A stretch of DNA of 64,000 bases, from NCBI GenBank assembly GCA_014621425.1, contig JAANBB010000002.1:65001-129000 (forward strand), written 5' to 3'. Position 1 is the stretch's first letter. Each line of letters begins with the position of its first letter. The stretch is from Cylindrodendrum hubeiense (lineage: Eukaryota > Ascomycota > Sordariomycetes > Hypocreales > Nectriaceae). A program made the translations under genes and the position numbers. Positions 22,975 through 34,638 of the stretch are shown here, in pieces. Below the pieces are notes generated by a model. The model saw nothing but the letters and a program-made list of their open reading frames with translations. It did not search any database and was not told the origin of the DNA.

Positions 22975-24303
22975 ATGGCGATCAGACACTTCATTCAGCC
23001 GGCTATCATGCCATTTCTATTGCTAGGCAGTATGCCCGTCATAGCCGCCCTCGACTCTAGCTGCGCCCCTGGCGGCAACTTTGACTTGTCCAAATGGAAG
23101 CTGCAGATGCCCACTGGTAGCGAAGGCAGCCCAGACACGATTTCCAGCTCTGAACTTCAGGGTTGCAGCGGCTACAAAGACTCAGAATACTTCTACACGA
23201 ACGGAGATGATGGCTCCCTCGTCATGAAGGTTCCTGGAGGCCCCGACACCTCTGATTGTGTCACCACACCCAACAGCAAGCACTGTCGCACCGAGTTGCG
23301 CGAGGACGACCCATCTTCATGGAGCCCGCTCTCATCTTACAATCGTCTCTTTGCCGACCTGGTAGTGACCGAGAACGACGGCTCTGTTTGCATTGGTCAG
23401 ATTCACATCGATGACTCCATCTCGTCCAAGCCCGTGGCCGAGCTCTATTACAGCTCCAGTGGCGCTTTGGCCATGGGTGTTCAGACTTGTCGAACCTGCT
23501 CCCAGCAGCGCGCTGACATCGGAAACGTGGCCAAGGGCGAACGGTTCACATATGAGATCCGCTACGAGAACGGCGAGCTATCCGTCAGCATCAATGGCGA
23601 CGCGTTTAAGACTCTCGACACCTTCGAGCTGGACAGCCCTGACAGCTATTTCAAGGCTGGAAACTATAACCAAGGAGACGGCCCAACTGAAGTTCACTTC
23701 TTCACGATCCGGGTCTCGCACACAGAGGGAGACGAGGTTGGAAGCAGCTCCACTGTTGAATCTCAGCCAAGCTCAACCAAGGAAGTCCAGTTGAGTTCAA
23801 CTGAAGCAACAGAGCCCACCTCGACTGAAGTAACTCAACCCAGCTCTACCGAAGCAACCAATCCCGTCTCCACGGAAGTGATCCAGCCAAGTTCGACTTT
23901 AGTGACTCTGCCAAGTTCGACCTACACCCCTCAGGCAACCCCGACTACGCCAACCCAGTCAACCCCGACCGACCCAGAAAGCACCGACAGCCCAACCTGC
24001 GCTGGCGCTCCTAGCATTGCCTCGGATAGTACTGTCAACCTGAGACTCTTCACCGAGTCCAACTGTTGCTCGGCCATTCAGACCATGAAGATCGGAAGCC
24101 TCAACAACTGCCATAACTCTAGCAACCCCTTCCAGAGTTTCTACGAGGCGGTAGGGTCGAGCATGTTTGGTCGCAACATCCGAGTTTACACATACACCGG
24201 CAAGGACTGCTCGGGAACCGAGTCTAGCTTTAAGCTGACGAACCAAGTGCAGTGCTGGAGCTCTGGGGCTACGTGGAACAGCTTCAAGATTGCGAGACGT
24301 TAA
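22975..24303 (+). CDS. Secreted PL7-type alginate lyase with S/T linker and C-terminal Cys-rich domain (442 aa)
   Basis: A single exon. A signal peptide (about residues 1-25) is followed by an Alginate_lyase2 (polysaccharide lyase family 7) domain. The three signature blocks of that family are visible: CRTELRED (about 103-110), GQIHIDD (about 141-147) and YFKAGNYNQ (about 225-233). The R/E/R, Q/H and K/Y residues expected at the active site are in place. Residues about 253-335 form a low-complexity linker built on repeats of SSTEATxP type. The last 100 residues form a separate domain with an NCCS pair and several Cys (CAGAP, NNCHN, KDCSG, VQCWS), perhaps for substrate or wall binding. PL7 enzymes cleave alginate or related uronans by beta-elimination; the true substrate in this fungus is not visible. 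The gene is convergent with the PKS. Confidence 0.9.
   Translation: MAIRHFIQPAIMPFLLLGSMPVIAALDSSCAPGGNFDLSKWKLQMPTGSEGSPDTISSSELQGCSGYKDSEYFYTNGDDGSLVMKVPGGPDTSDCVTTPNSKHCRTELREDDPSSWSPLSSYNRLFADLVVTENDGSVCIGQIHIDDSISSKPVAELYYSSSGALAMGVQTCRTCSQQRADIGNVAKGERFTYEIRYENGELSVSINGDAFKTLDTFELDSPDSYFKAGNYNQGDGPTEVHFFTIRVSHTEGDEVGSSSTVESQPSSTKEVQLSSTEATEPTSTEVTQPSSTEATNPVSTEVIQPSSTLVTLPSSTYTPQATPTTPTQSTPTDPESTDSPTCAGAPSIASDSTVNLRLFTESNCCSAIQTMKIGSLNNCHNSSNPFQSFYEAVGSSMFGRNIRVYTYTGKDCSGTESSFKLTNQVQCWSSGATWNSFKIARR
23780..23925 (+). repeat. Degenerate S/T-E-x-T-x-P coding repeat in the lyase linker
   Basis: Roughly 24-36-nt units encode SSTEATEPTSTEVTQPSSTE-type sequence. They vary at third positions, so this is an old, protein-level repeat rather than a recent satellite. 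Confidence 0.6.
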
Positions 24304-24737
24304 GTCTACATGTCATATAGATGACGGCTTGCCCAATTATTGAAATGATGTGGAGGATGCTGTATTTATAGTGTGTACACTATTGTAAAGAACTAGTTTC
24401 AATTTGCCGCGCCATCTCTGTGGTGCTCGGGTCGATTGTATTAGCCAATTGGTACTTGCATATCGGCAGACTACTCATTCATTTCATGTTCATCTTGAAA
24501 AGTACTCCATTTGTCTATCGTACCATTGACTACGCACAACCACATTCTCATATTATGAAAAGAACCATTGAGCCGGGCATGTTACTACCCCATTAAAAAC
24601 TAGTACACTGAGCTAAAATGTTGCCCACGTACCCATACGCTATGCCAGTACCCGGCCGTAACCTTCAGAAGAACAATGGTCATTTTCCTGATGTTTCAGA
24701 TTCATTCTGCTGTCTTCCAGCCCTGGCGAGATCGTTC
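24304..24737. other. Intergenic region between convergent lyase and PKS genes
   Basis: This holds only the 3' flanks of both genes. I see no gene. Confidence 0.4.
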
Positions 24738-27700
24738 TTACTCGGCCTTCTCAACCACATACTTCCCCTTGAGGCGATCAATGGCCAGGTCACCGAGCTT
24801 TAAAATGCTTCGGGCGCCCATAAGCTCCAGCACAGCAACCTCAACGCCCAAGTTTCCCTTCCACCAATTCCTCAACTCGATAGCAACAAGAGAATCAACT
24901 CCCAATGCCGCCAAGGGCTTTGAAAGGTCAAGGTCATCATCACCAGACATCAAAAACATCGATACGCGCGCTCCAAGTGCGCGGGCTAACAACTCGGATG
25001 ACGCGGGGTCGTGGAGCTTTGCTGATTCTGCCGCCAATGAACCAATAAACATTCGAACTGTGTCAGAGGCCTCATCACATTCGGCTGTAGCGGAAACTTT
25101 CTCGATATTGCGGTAAATGGCCATCCGTGGGTCCCGCTTCCAGATGGCTGTGTTCTCTGGATCCATGATTGACATGGTGGATCGAGGAAGCAGCCCGAGC
25201 TGGCCTGGGTTGTAGTAGCCAACTTGCTTTTTGATACCCGTCCCTAGCTGTGATGTCATAACAAGCTGTAGAGAGTAGAGAAAGTCTTCCTCGCTTATGA
25301 GGTCAATGTTCTTAGTCATACTGCCAAGAGTCCCTTGAGACTGAGCAACAAAGCCTACGTCTCCTACAGGGCCAATATCCATGACCGATGCTACTTGACC
25401 GCGCTCCTGGCGATATTGGACAAAGGCGTCAAGAAAAGCGTTGGCCGACGCGTAGTTGGCCTGGCCAAAGTAGCCACATAGTCCCGACATGGAGCTAAAC
25501 AGGACAAAGAAATCCAAGTTCGCTGGGAGGAATCGATGCAAGTTCCAGGTGCCGTCGACCTTCGGGCGAACTACTGAATTCCATGCGACCTCATCCATAT
25601 CCATAATGCCGGTATCATGAAGAACCATGGCCATCTGGAGAACTCCAGCAACAGGAAACCCAGCTTCTCGTATAGCCGCACGGACGACACCTGGGTCTGC
25701 GACATCACCAGCATAAGACTGCACCTGGCATCCTGCCTCGCGTAGCTCGTCAAAGTAATCCTGGTCGGCAGCAGACAGGCCCGCGGATCGCGATAGGAAG
25801 ATGAGGCTTCTCGCGCCGTTAGACACCATCCAAGACGCAATGGCTTTGCCCAAACCACCAGTGCCCCCAACGAGCAGATATGAGGCGTGGCTTTTGAAGG
25901 ATGGGTGTGGTATACTCGGCGTCACGGGCAAATTATCTTGCTCGGGGAATTTGACAACGATCTTGCCAACATGCTGTCCCTTTTGCATATAGCGGAAGGC
26001 ATCCTCCACGTTGGCGGCATCAAACAGTGTAACGGGACGGATGGGGTGAATATGACCCTGTTCGTAGAGGTCGCCAATCTGCTGCAGCATGCGTTGGGTT
26101 TTGGGCAAGTTCTGAGTGATGGTGCCTACATCGACACAGCTGAAAGTGCGGTTGCCTGCGAAGTGTGACATGTCCAGCTTTCCGTGACCGATCACATCTC
26201 GCTTGCCAATCTCAATCATGTACCCGTGAGCGGCTACACACTTCCAGGACGCGTGGAGCTTCTCGCCAGAGAGGGAGTTTAGGACGACGTCGACTCCAAC
26301 GCCGTTGGTGGCCTTCATTATATCGCCAGCGAAGCTTTCGTCGCGGGAGTTAAAGATACGCTCCCGCGGGATATTGAACTCGCGCATCAAGAACTCAACC
26401 TTCTCTTCGGTGCCCGTCGTCGCGTAAATCTCTGCGCCGAGCCACCGAGCAACATGGATAGCTGCAATACCTACCCCACCAGCCGCGCTGTGAATCAGCA
26501 CCGTTTGACCTCTCTCCAGACGAGCCCTGTCGACGAGACAGCATAGAACGGTCATGTACGCTACAGGCATCGTGGCTGCATCCTCGTCACTCAGTTTCTC
26601 AGGCGTCTTGAAACAGCATGCTGCAGGCCGGTGGACCTGTGTTGCAAATTCTCTCGCAATGGATCCCATGCACATGACGCGGTCGCCAACCTGTAAATGC
26701 TTGACCGCAGAGCCGACTGCAGTGATATAGCCAGCCGCTTCAACGCCGAGAGCATACACACCTCCTGCCAGGTCCTCGACTTCGTCTGCGGCGATGATTC
26801 CCAGGGCACACATGAGTTCTTTAAAGTTCATGCCGATAGCCGAAGTTTGAACTCGCACTTGCTCGGGCTCGAGGGCTGCTAGCGTCTGTCCACGCCAATG
26901 TAGGGACTGCAGCATGCCGAGTTGGCCCACGACCAGACGCTTCGCGTCAAAAGTCCGGGATGTTTCTCCCAGTCTTTGCTTCACTAGGAACCAATGGAAG
27001 CGGCTCACATAGATAGCGCCGCTAGTCCATGCGAATTCCATGTCCGGGTCGAGATGGCTGTCCACCTGTTGAGAGCCTCGTTGTAGCTTCCGCAAAACAT
27101 TAGTGATAGCTGACACAGCGCCATCTCCTACATGCTCGAGCTCTAGAGTGGCAAAGCTAACTGCAAGTTCAGAGCGGATTGTCCTCGCCATGCCGAGAAT
27201 CTGCGCGTTGTGTGGGTTCTCACAGCTCATCTGTGCTGGCTTGGTCAACCAGAGCAGCGTGGATTTGGAAAGATTATTGACCAGCTGCAGCAATCTACCG
27301 AGGTCGTCTTCCACCAGATCTTTGAGTAGAGGCTTTATGCTGCCTTCAAGGTCAATGAAAGAGATGATGTCTTGATCCGGTGGTGGCACATCCTTCCCCC
27401 AGATGCAATAGTCCATGGCGTAGCCATATTGCTCCAGGGCCACTTGCGTGTTTTTGACCAGCGAGCTAGGCTCTTGAGAAATTGTTAGCAAGGTTATACG
27501 ATATGGATAGGCTGTATTATTGGCCGGTTGTGAAATAATGTTGGCGTTGAAGTGGTACGGTCGTTCGCCATCCAGCATAACAGAACTGACACCATTGAAT
27601 CCAGCGGCGCGTAGTCTTTTATCCCATTCCTCTGGCGAGACATACGGCTCATCCGCTCGACCATCCTCCTCACCTAGCCACCATCCTGAAAAGAGACCCA

Positions 27701-30700
27701 TGATCAGGTTGACACTCTTTGTAGTAGGAGATAGCTCCTGCATAAACAGACGACCGTTAGGTCGGAGCAGCTTTCGGCAGTTCTCGAGAGTGTCGACCAG
27801 AACGGGAGTTGCGTGTAACACATTCGAAGCCACGATCAAATCATACTCACACTCCTTGAATCCCTGCCCAAGTGGATTCATGGAGACATCTAAAACTTTG
27901 TATTCAAGGCCGTCATAGTCTTTGAATCGCTCTTGGGCTTGCACAAAGAACCCTGAGGAGATATCGGTAAATGTGTAGCTAGAATATAGACGCTCGCCAT
28001 ATTCAGACTGCAGAGCCTTGAGAATCTTAGACGTCAAGCCGCCAGTGCCCGCACCAATCTCAAGAATCTTCATCTGTGGTTGAGAGTGGCCCAGAAGAGC
28101 AAGGAATTGCTGCAGATCCTGAAGTTCATTCATCCAGTTGTATATTTGATGCAGCATTTCCTCTTGAAGGAGAAGATCAAGAAAGTCAATACGGCCCTCG
28201 ATGATGTCAACAATGTGCTTGTACGTTCGCCACAGACCGATCCCGATGGGTCGAATTTCGACAGCTTTGATCAGTTCAAGATATTCTTCAATCATCTGCT
28301 TCCGCGTCTCTTTATTCAGATTCAACATGCCGGCTGAATCTTCCACTAGTGGGTAATCAGGCTCTGCAAATCTCTTAACTTGCTTGTCAATCCAGCAAAG
28401 AAATTGCACGAAGTGAGGCTGCGTTGGCTTGAGTCCTGTCGTCTTGTTTTGTATTTCGATAGCACATAGGACAAATAGTCGTTCTGCTAGCTCAAGCTGC
28501 GCCTTTGAATCGTAAGATGGCTTCATTAGCTTTGCGGCATCTGCAAACTCAACGTCTGGCTTCCAGTGCAGGTGTTGAGCATTACAGTCAACCGCACTGT
28601 CACCATCGGAATTATCGACAGCTGCTACCTCGAGCCCTCGCATTGAAAAGACGATCTCGCCATTAGAGACACCATGGCAAGTCATCGGCTTCCCATCGGT
28701 TGTGTTGATGTCAATCGTTTCCGAGGATGCCCAGCCAACATAGATCTCCCCCACATGAGTCGGAAGCATTGACCGTCGAACTTGGCGATATACGCCATTT
28801 GATAGAGCTACGAACCAAGATTGGATCATGATGTCTAAAGTCGCAGGATGGATGGCATACGGTGACTCCCAGTCGTCCTTTCGATCCGTCACTCTAGCAG
28901 CCATCGTTTTATCGACAACAGAGGTTGTGATGTCTTGCAGACCGACAAAACGTGGGCCATACGCGAGGCCAGCACGAGCCATTATCTTGTACCAGCGGTC
29001 AGAATCAACCTTGCGGGGGAAGGATTTGATTTGTGGCTCTTGAACAACACATTTTCGGCCACTGGAGATGGTTCCTCGACAGTGCCTAGTCCAGCCGTTT
29101 CCATCGTGTGACATGACTGTAAACTCCCACCAAGAGCTATCCAGCTTCGCAGTGAGACGTTTCGGTGTTAGAGTAGTGATAATCTCGGTGTGTTTATCAT
29201 CTCGTAGTAGCATGGCATTACTGAGATGTAGGTCTCTAACCGTGTAGCCTGCCTTGGCGGCACCATCTTCGTGAAGCTGCGACACAGCCTCCCCAACCAT
29301 ACTCACATATGCAGTGGCGGGAAACACTACTTCTTTGCCAACTAAGTGATCTCAAAGCCATGGCAGATTGGAAACATGAAGGATGTTTCTCCACATCGGT
29401 TCTAGCTCCGAGGACTCAAGCACCCGCGATCCAAGTAGATCATGTGCTGGGTGCCGAGGGTATCTCCAGTTGGTCATGACCTGGGTGTCAACCCAGTAAC
29501 TGTGCTCGTGATGCCATGGATAGGCAGGGAGGTTTGTCAAGACCTTAGAATCGGTTGAAGTTGGAGGTTGAATAGTGACGCCAGCACAGTAAAGCTGGCC
29601 CAAAGTCTCCAGGAATGAGTCGGTGTCATCTTTGTCCCGGGTCAGACAGGATTGGTATAGTATCGACGTCCCGTATTCGGCATAAATTTGTCTTAATGGG
29701 CCGGCCAGAGCTGAATGAGGTCCAATCTCAAGGTTTATAGAGGGGCCTGGGTATTTCTGAAGCAGTTGGATCACGGCTGAATGGAAGAGAACAGGCTTCT
29801 CGAGATTCTCTTGCCAGTACTTTGCCCCGAAGTCGCCGGCCTCGCTTAACACTTTGCAGTACACACTAGAAATGAACGGCTTTTGGGGCACGCTAGGTCT
29901 CACATGATCACATATCAAGTCGTGGTACTCGCCACCAATCGTTTGCATATGCTCTGTGGGTCATGTTAGTCAGAACACAATATTGTAAAAATATGGAAGG
30001 AATACGTACCAGAGTGATAAGCCATCTCCACCTGGAGTTTTCGGACAAGAGTCCCAGGATGATCTGCCTTAATTGCAGTCATGCATTCCTCCAAGGAGTG
30101 CACATCGCCACTCAGGGTGACACTTTTTCCGCTATTCTCACATGCAATGCGGACGCCTGCAATCAGGTAGGATTGCACATCTTCTCGCCCCAATCCAATC
30201 GCTACCATACCACCAGGTCTCTGGGATTTGCTGCAAGCGTAACCTCGATAGAATGTGGTTATGATGGCTCCCCTCACAGATAGAGCACCGCAAGCATAGG
30301 CAGCTGCGATTTCACCACTGGAATGGCCTATGACAGCGGCCGGCGTAATCCCCCAGGTAACGAGGTGGTCCACCAAGGCGATCTGCAGTGCAGTGCAGAC
30401 CGGCTGTGATCGTTCAGGGTTAGCGAGGGTCTCCTTATCCTCGCAATTAAGTAGAGTGTCTTCGATTGTCCACGACGGCGCATGCTCCAGGGACTGAAGG
30501 ACAGCATCCATCATCTTGATGTTTTCTCTAAATGCTGGATATCCTAGGATCAACCCACGTCCCATAAGCAGCCACTGGGCACCTTGACCGGTAAAAACAA
30601 ATACCACTTGATCTGACATTCTCCTTTGATCCCTGTCATAGCTGGTGATATGGAAAGGAGTCGAGCCATCTGTCACACAAAAGCCTCTCAGTCTCAAATG

Positions 30701-32435
30701 TTCCCTGCGCCGAGCAAGGCTATAGCACAGAGAGTCCAATTGGCCTGGATATTTCTCAATGTAGGTTTCGTACCCTTTGGCAAGTACCTTTAGTGACTTG
30801 GGGTTGTTTGCAGAGAAGAAAAGAAGGCTTTTCGTTGGCAGTGTCGGTGCATCAATAGCCGGAATCTCTGGAGGCGGGAGAATCCCAAATGACCTGGCTG
30901 AGTCTATGACGAACTGTGAACTAGTTAGACAATGATCACTACAGCTGAAATCCCAACATACATGGGCATTAGAGCCGCCGATCCCGAACGAATTCACGCT
31001 TATTCGCTCCCGTCGATTCTCAGGCCAGGGTTGCGGCTCTGTGGCGACCTTTAAGTTGGCCTTGTCCCACGGGACTGCTATTATCAGCAACTGTATTCGT
31101 ATTAACGACCGGACAAACTTACTGCTCGGGTTGGGGGTAACAAATTTGATATTGGGGATAATGGTCTGATGCTCAAGGGATACCACAGCCTTGATGATAC
31201 TAGTGACGGCTGATGCAGCTTCGGAATGGCCCAGGTTCGGCTTGACTGATCCGAGGTAAACGCCGTCGGTGAAACAGCTGGCAATCGCAGATACCTCTAG
31301 CGGATCTCCCACAGTAGTTCCAGTGCCGTGACATTCAACCATAGCGGTCTCGCTTAAATCAAGGCCGACGTTGCCATACGCTTGTCGTATGAGAGCCTCC
31401 TGGGCATCTGGGTTCGGCACTGACAGACCACCGCGTGTTCTGCCGTCCGAGTTGCTTGCAGACGCTCGAATAATGGCACGTATAGGATTTCCATCTCTCA
31501 CAGCATCGTCGAGGCGCTTAATATAGACACACGATACGCCTTCTGCTCTGACAAATCCGTTTCCAGATGCATCAAAGCTCTTGCAGGAACCATCAGGTGA
31601 TAGAGCGCCAGTGCTAGACATATCAATCGTCACATTAGGTGTCAAGAGGATGCTTACGCCGGCGACAATCGCTCCAGATGCTTCACCGAGCCGGATCGTC
31701 TGCACAGCCTGATGGAGAGCCAGTCCGGAAGAGGAACAGGCAGATTTCAATGTCGCACTATATGATTGTGGGTTAGTGCTGTCATTTTGCACTGGGGATT
31801 ATGCTTCCTTACCTCGGGCCTTTTAAGTCGTACTCGTACGCTAATCGACTTGCCATCATGAAGTCGTGCGTTGCGAAGACTTGGTAGGGAGAATGATCGC
31901 TTAGGTCTCGGTTTTGCAGGTGCTCCCAATCTCCCGAGTAGGCGCCCACATAGGTAGCGATACTTTTGCCTCTAAAGTCGGCCTCTCCGGCGCTTTCAAA
32001 TGCCTCACGGACGACTTCGAGAAGAAGCCTTTGGCTGGGGTCGAGGCGGCTGACTTCGGCTTCCGTCATGCTGAACATGGACAAGTCGAACTTGGCGAAA
32101 TCAACGTCTTCAAGGAAGTATCCCAGTTTGGTAGCGATCGATCCCGGCTTATTATGCTCATTGTGGTACGCATCAATGTTATACCTACTCTCGGGCATCG
32201 TTGTTTTCGCATCTTGCTTCCCGATGAGGAACTCGTACAAGTCTGAGTCGTTACGAATACCGCCGGGTAGCCTCATTCCCGTGCCACAGATAGCGATAGG
32301 AATCGCCCGTGGGTCGTTGGTTGTTAGGCTTGGGGTGTTGACTTTACCGTTGAGTTCTCTCTCGCTAACGCCCTCGTGAAATCCATTCGTGGTGCCATTG
32401 ACCTCACTGTGAGGGTTCCAACTGCTCTCCATCAT
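24738..32435 (-). CDS. Highly reducing type I polyketide synthase, interrupted by one in-frame TGA
   Basis: Exons in transcription order are 32435-31813, 31757-31123, 31077-30962, 30913-30010 and 29953-24738 (7494 nt, 2497 codons). The frame is unbroken except for TGA at 29352-29354. Domains are: KS with SACSSSG (Cys near 31738), ECHGTGT and KPNLGHSE; AT with GQGAQW and GHSSGE; DH with DHLVGKEVVFP and HPATLD; C-methyltransferase with LEIGAGTGG; ER with HSAAGGVGIAA; KR with GGTGGLG and SSMSG plus YASAN; and one terminal ACP with LGVDSLVAIELR. No thioesterase or reductase release domain is present. The stop sits directly before the DH catalytic His, so translation would end after KS-AT. The rest is so well preserved that the mutation must be recent, or an assembly error. 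No tailoring genes flank it. The product cannot be predicted. Confidence 0.93.
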
Positions 32436-34638
32436 GAAACACCTTTGATAAGTCAAATGGTAAACGAATTTCCTTTAGCAAAATTAGATGTATGATATTT
32501 CTTTCTGGAAGTGTTTCAGTATCTCGATTTGGGAATGTGTTGGATACATATAAATATTCCAAGGAGCATGCGAGCTTAGATCTCGCCCCCCATTGGCACT
32601 GGGTGGGCAAACACCTTGCCCTGTGACTGCATCATGATTAGTAAAGGCCCGAACTCAAAAGAAATTTCGTTTAGTCTGAGACAATTCCGAGACACACATC
32701 GCAAGTGATGAAAGATAGCACTAGACATTAGTGCTATCTAGTGGATCCAATTACAAAGTCCTGCTGACAGCGCATGTATGTTAAGAGCCCCAATAAAAGT
32801 ATGTCGCTTCTGACAGGGTGGATGCTGGTATGATAAGAGATGGGTTTGATCGCCTAGACTGAGTGATGTCTTACATACCATATTATATAGACAAAGTGAC
32901 GATGCTGATGCGGTTGGTTACAGGGGATCAATGTTATACAAACCAATGATGGCGTAAATAGCTTCATAGCTGATTATCGCAAATGAGGGGATAAAAAGCA
33001 AACATCCCGATATTCTTCGGACGCTCCTAAGTTGCGGTACGTGTGACAGCATCTGCAGTACTCATCACGAGAGAGAGTCCTCAAAATACTCCATACATAA
33101 CAGGTCCCAACGTGAGTCAATTAGTAACATTCAAGAATTTCCAATGCGGACAAACGTGGGCTCGGTGTGATTGTCTGTCCTCCACTCGGCGAGATTCTCA
33201 GCTAATTATACTCCACATTCGGAGAGATTGTAATGTGTAACCCACACTCGGCGAGATTCCGGCCTCTAATATACTGCTGCTATGTCTGTTTATTGCCGAC
33301 TACGGTACTCCAGAAGTTGCTCGTTGCTATTAATACTCACCTCCAAATTGACCGCCATTACAACTTAACGCCTATTTCTCTAATTGGCCCTTCCATGTGT
33401 TATACGATCCCCGTTCCTTTTTCTATTTTCTTTTCGAAAGACATGAGCCATTTAGCGCCCACTGTATCCACCAAGGCGAAAAGAAGAGTGACTCGCCACA
33501 AAAGGGATGAACAATAGTTTCCAGCGCTACGGGGTCATTCAATCGTTATCGCAAAATCTAAACAAGAAGCACAATTTATGTCACGTACGCGGGTCTAGAT
33601 ACTACAGCCAAAGTAGCAGCCTGGTTTCCTACGTTGAACATTTTTGCATGCCTATCTTCCAAGACAAGTCAATTACTGGTCCAGATCAAGATGAATAGAT
33701 TTTTTTAGGGTATCTAATTCATCATGCTCTTTGCAGAGTTTATCCTCGCTTGGTTCATATGTTTAGGTTCATATGTTTACTACACAACCCCTGCTCATCA
33801 CTTTCCTTGGACTGAGATACACCAAGGATTGCATACGGGTTCAATCTTCGTGCAGCCCACCAAGATCTATCATGGGTAGCACTATACTCTCACTCAGATA
33901 CATCGAGATTACGGCACTACGAAATTCTTCCCTTCTGGGCTGACAAAAATCGAAACCACCACAAGATTTACGGAGCAAAAGTTTGCTCCAACATTCTCGT
34001 GAAGCAGATTGATGACTCACAACTAAAATGATTCAGCGAGTAAAAGTCATCTAGGTCCTGTCATGACAATCCTTCCTTCTTCCAGTAGTGATAGATCTGT
34101 TAATTAGCAGTCTGTTTCAATTGTGTTTTCTGCAATCCCAATTTACGACCTTGGGGTGCAATGTGGTCTAGGGTAGGTTAGCTCAGGCCTACTTATCCAC
34201 CAGGGTCTTTTACCGCGAAACCGCGCTAAGCTGCCGACGATGACTCTTTGCTCCGATTACTACATGTCTGGAGAAGCCATGTCAATCAATGTGTACCTGG
34301 GCTGGCTTGGGAATTGCTAGCCCAGGCGATTTCTCAGCCGCAGATGCCGACATCTGCCAATGAAGTGGAATGCTACGCGCCGGTTCCCATTGTTCCATCC
34401 ATCAACCAATAGGAGGCTTGGATTGTCGTGCTGCTGTTGGTTCTGTTGGTTCTACCCATCACGATTGTCCTACTCCGTACAAGTAATCTGTATGCACGTG
34501 CCAGGGGGGCTAATTTCCCCCTGTCTCCACCATTGCTCACCAAGCCCTTCTCCGAGTCCTCCCATTATCCGTGCTATCCGTGCTCACTTCAGGCGCCGCT
34601 GCCCGTTCAATCTCAGATCCTAAGTTACCATCGAAACC
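32436..34638. promoter_or_regulatory. Divergent intergenic region between PKS and dynamin-like gene
   Basis: This is 2.2 kb of AT-rich sequence between divergent starts. It holds no supported gene. It contains the four-copy CTCGGCGAGATT-like repeat at 33161-33258, listed separately. Confidence 0.45.
33161..33258 (+). promoter_or_regulatory. Four-copy 12-bp motif upstream of the PKS
   Basis: CTCGGCGAGATT occurs exactly at 33185-33196 and 33247-33258. Close variants are CTCGGTGTGATT at 33161-33172 and TTCGGAGAGATT at 33218-33229. Spacings are 24, 33 and 29 bp. The core TCGGCGA is a short palindrome of the kind bound by Zn2Cys6 regulators. It lies about 730-825 bp upstream of the PKS ATG. A binding role is inferred only from repetition and position. 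Confidence 0.5.

Noticed and set aside
29318..29351. Intron that would remove the PKS TGA
   Set aside because: The only GT..AG pair nearby gives about 34 bp, too short, and would delete the conserved LPWLxDH block.
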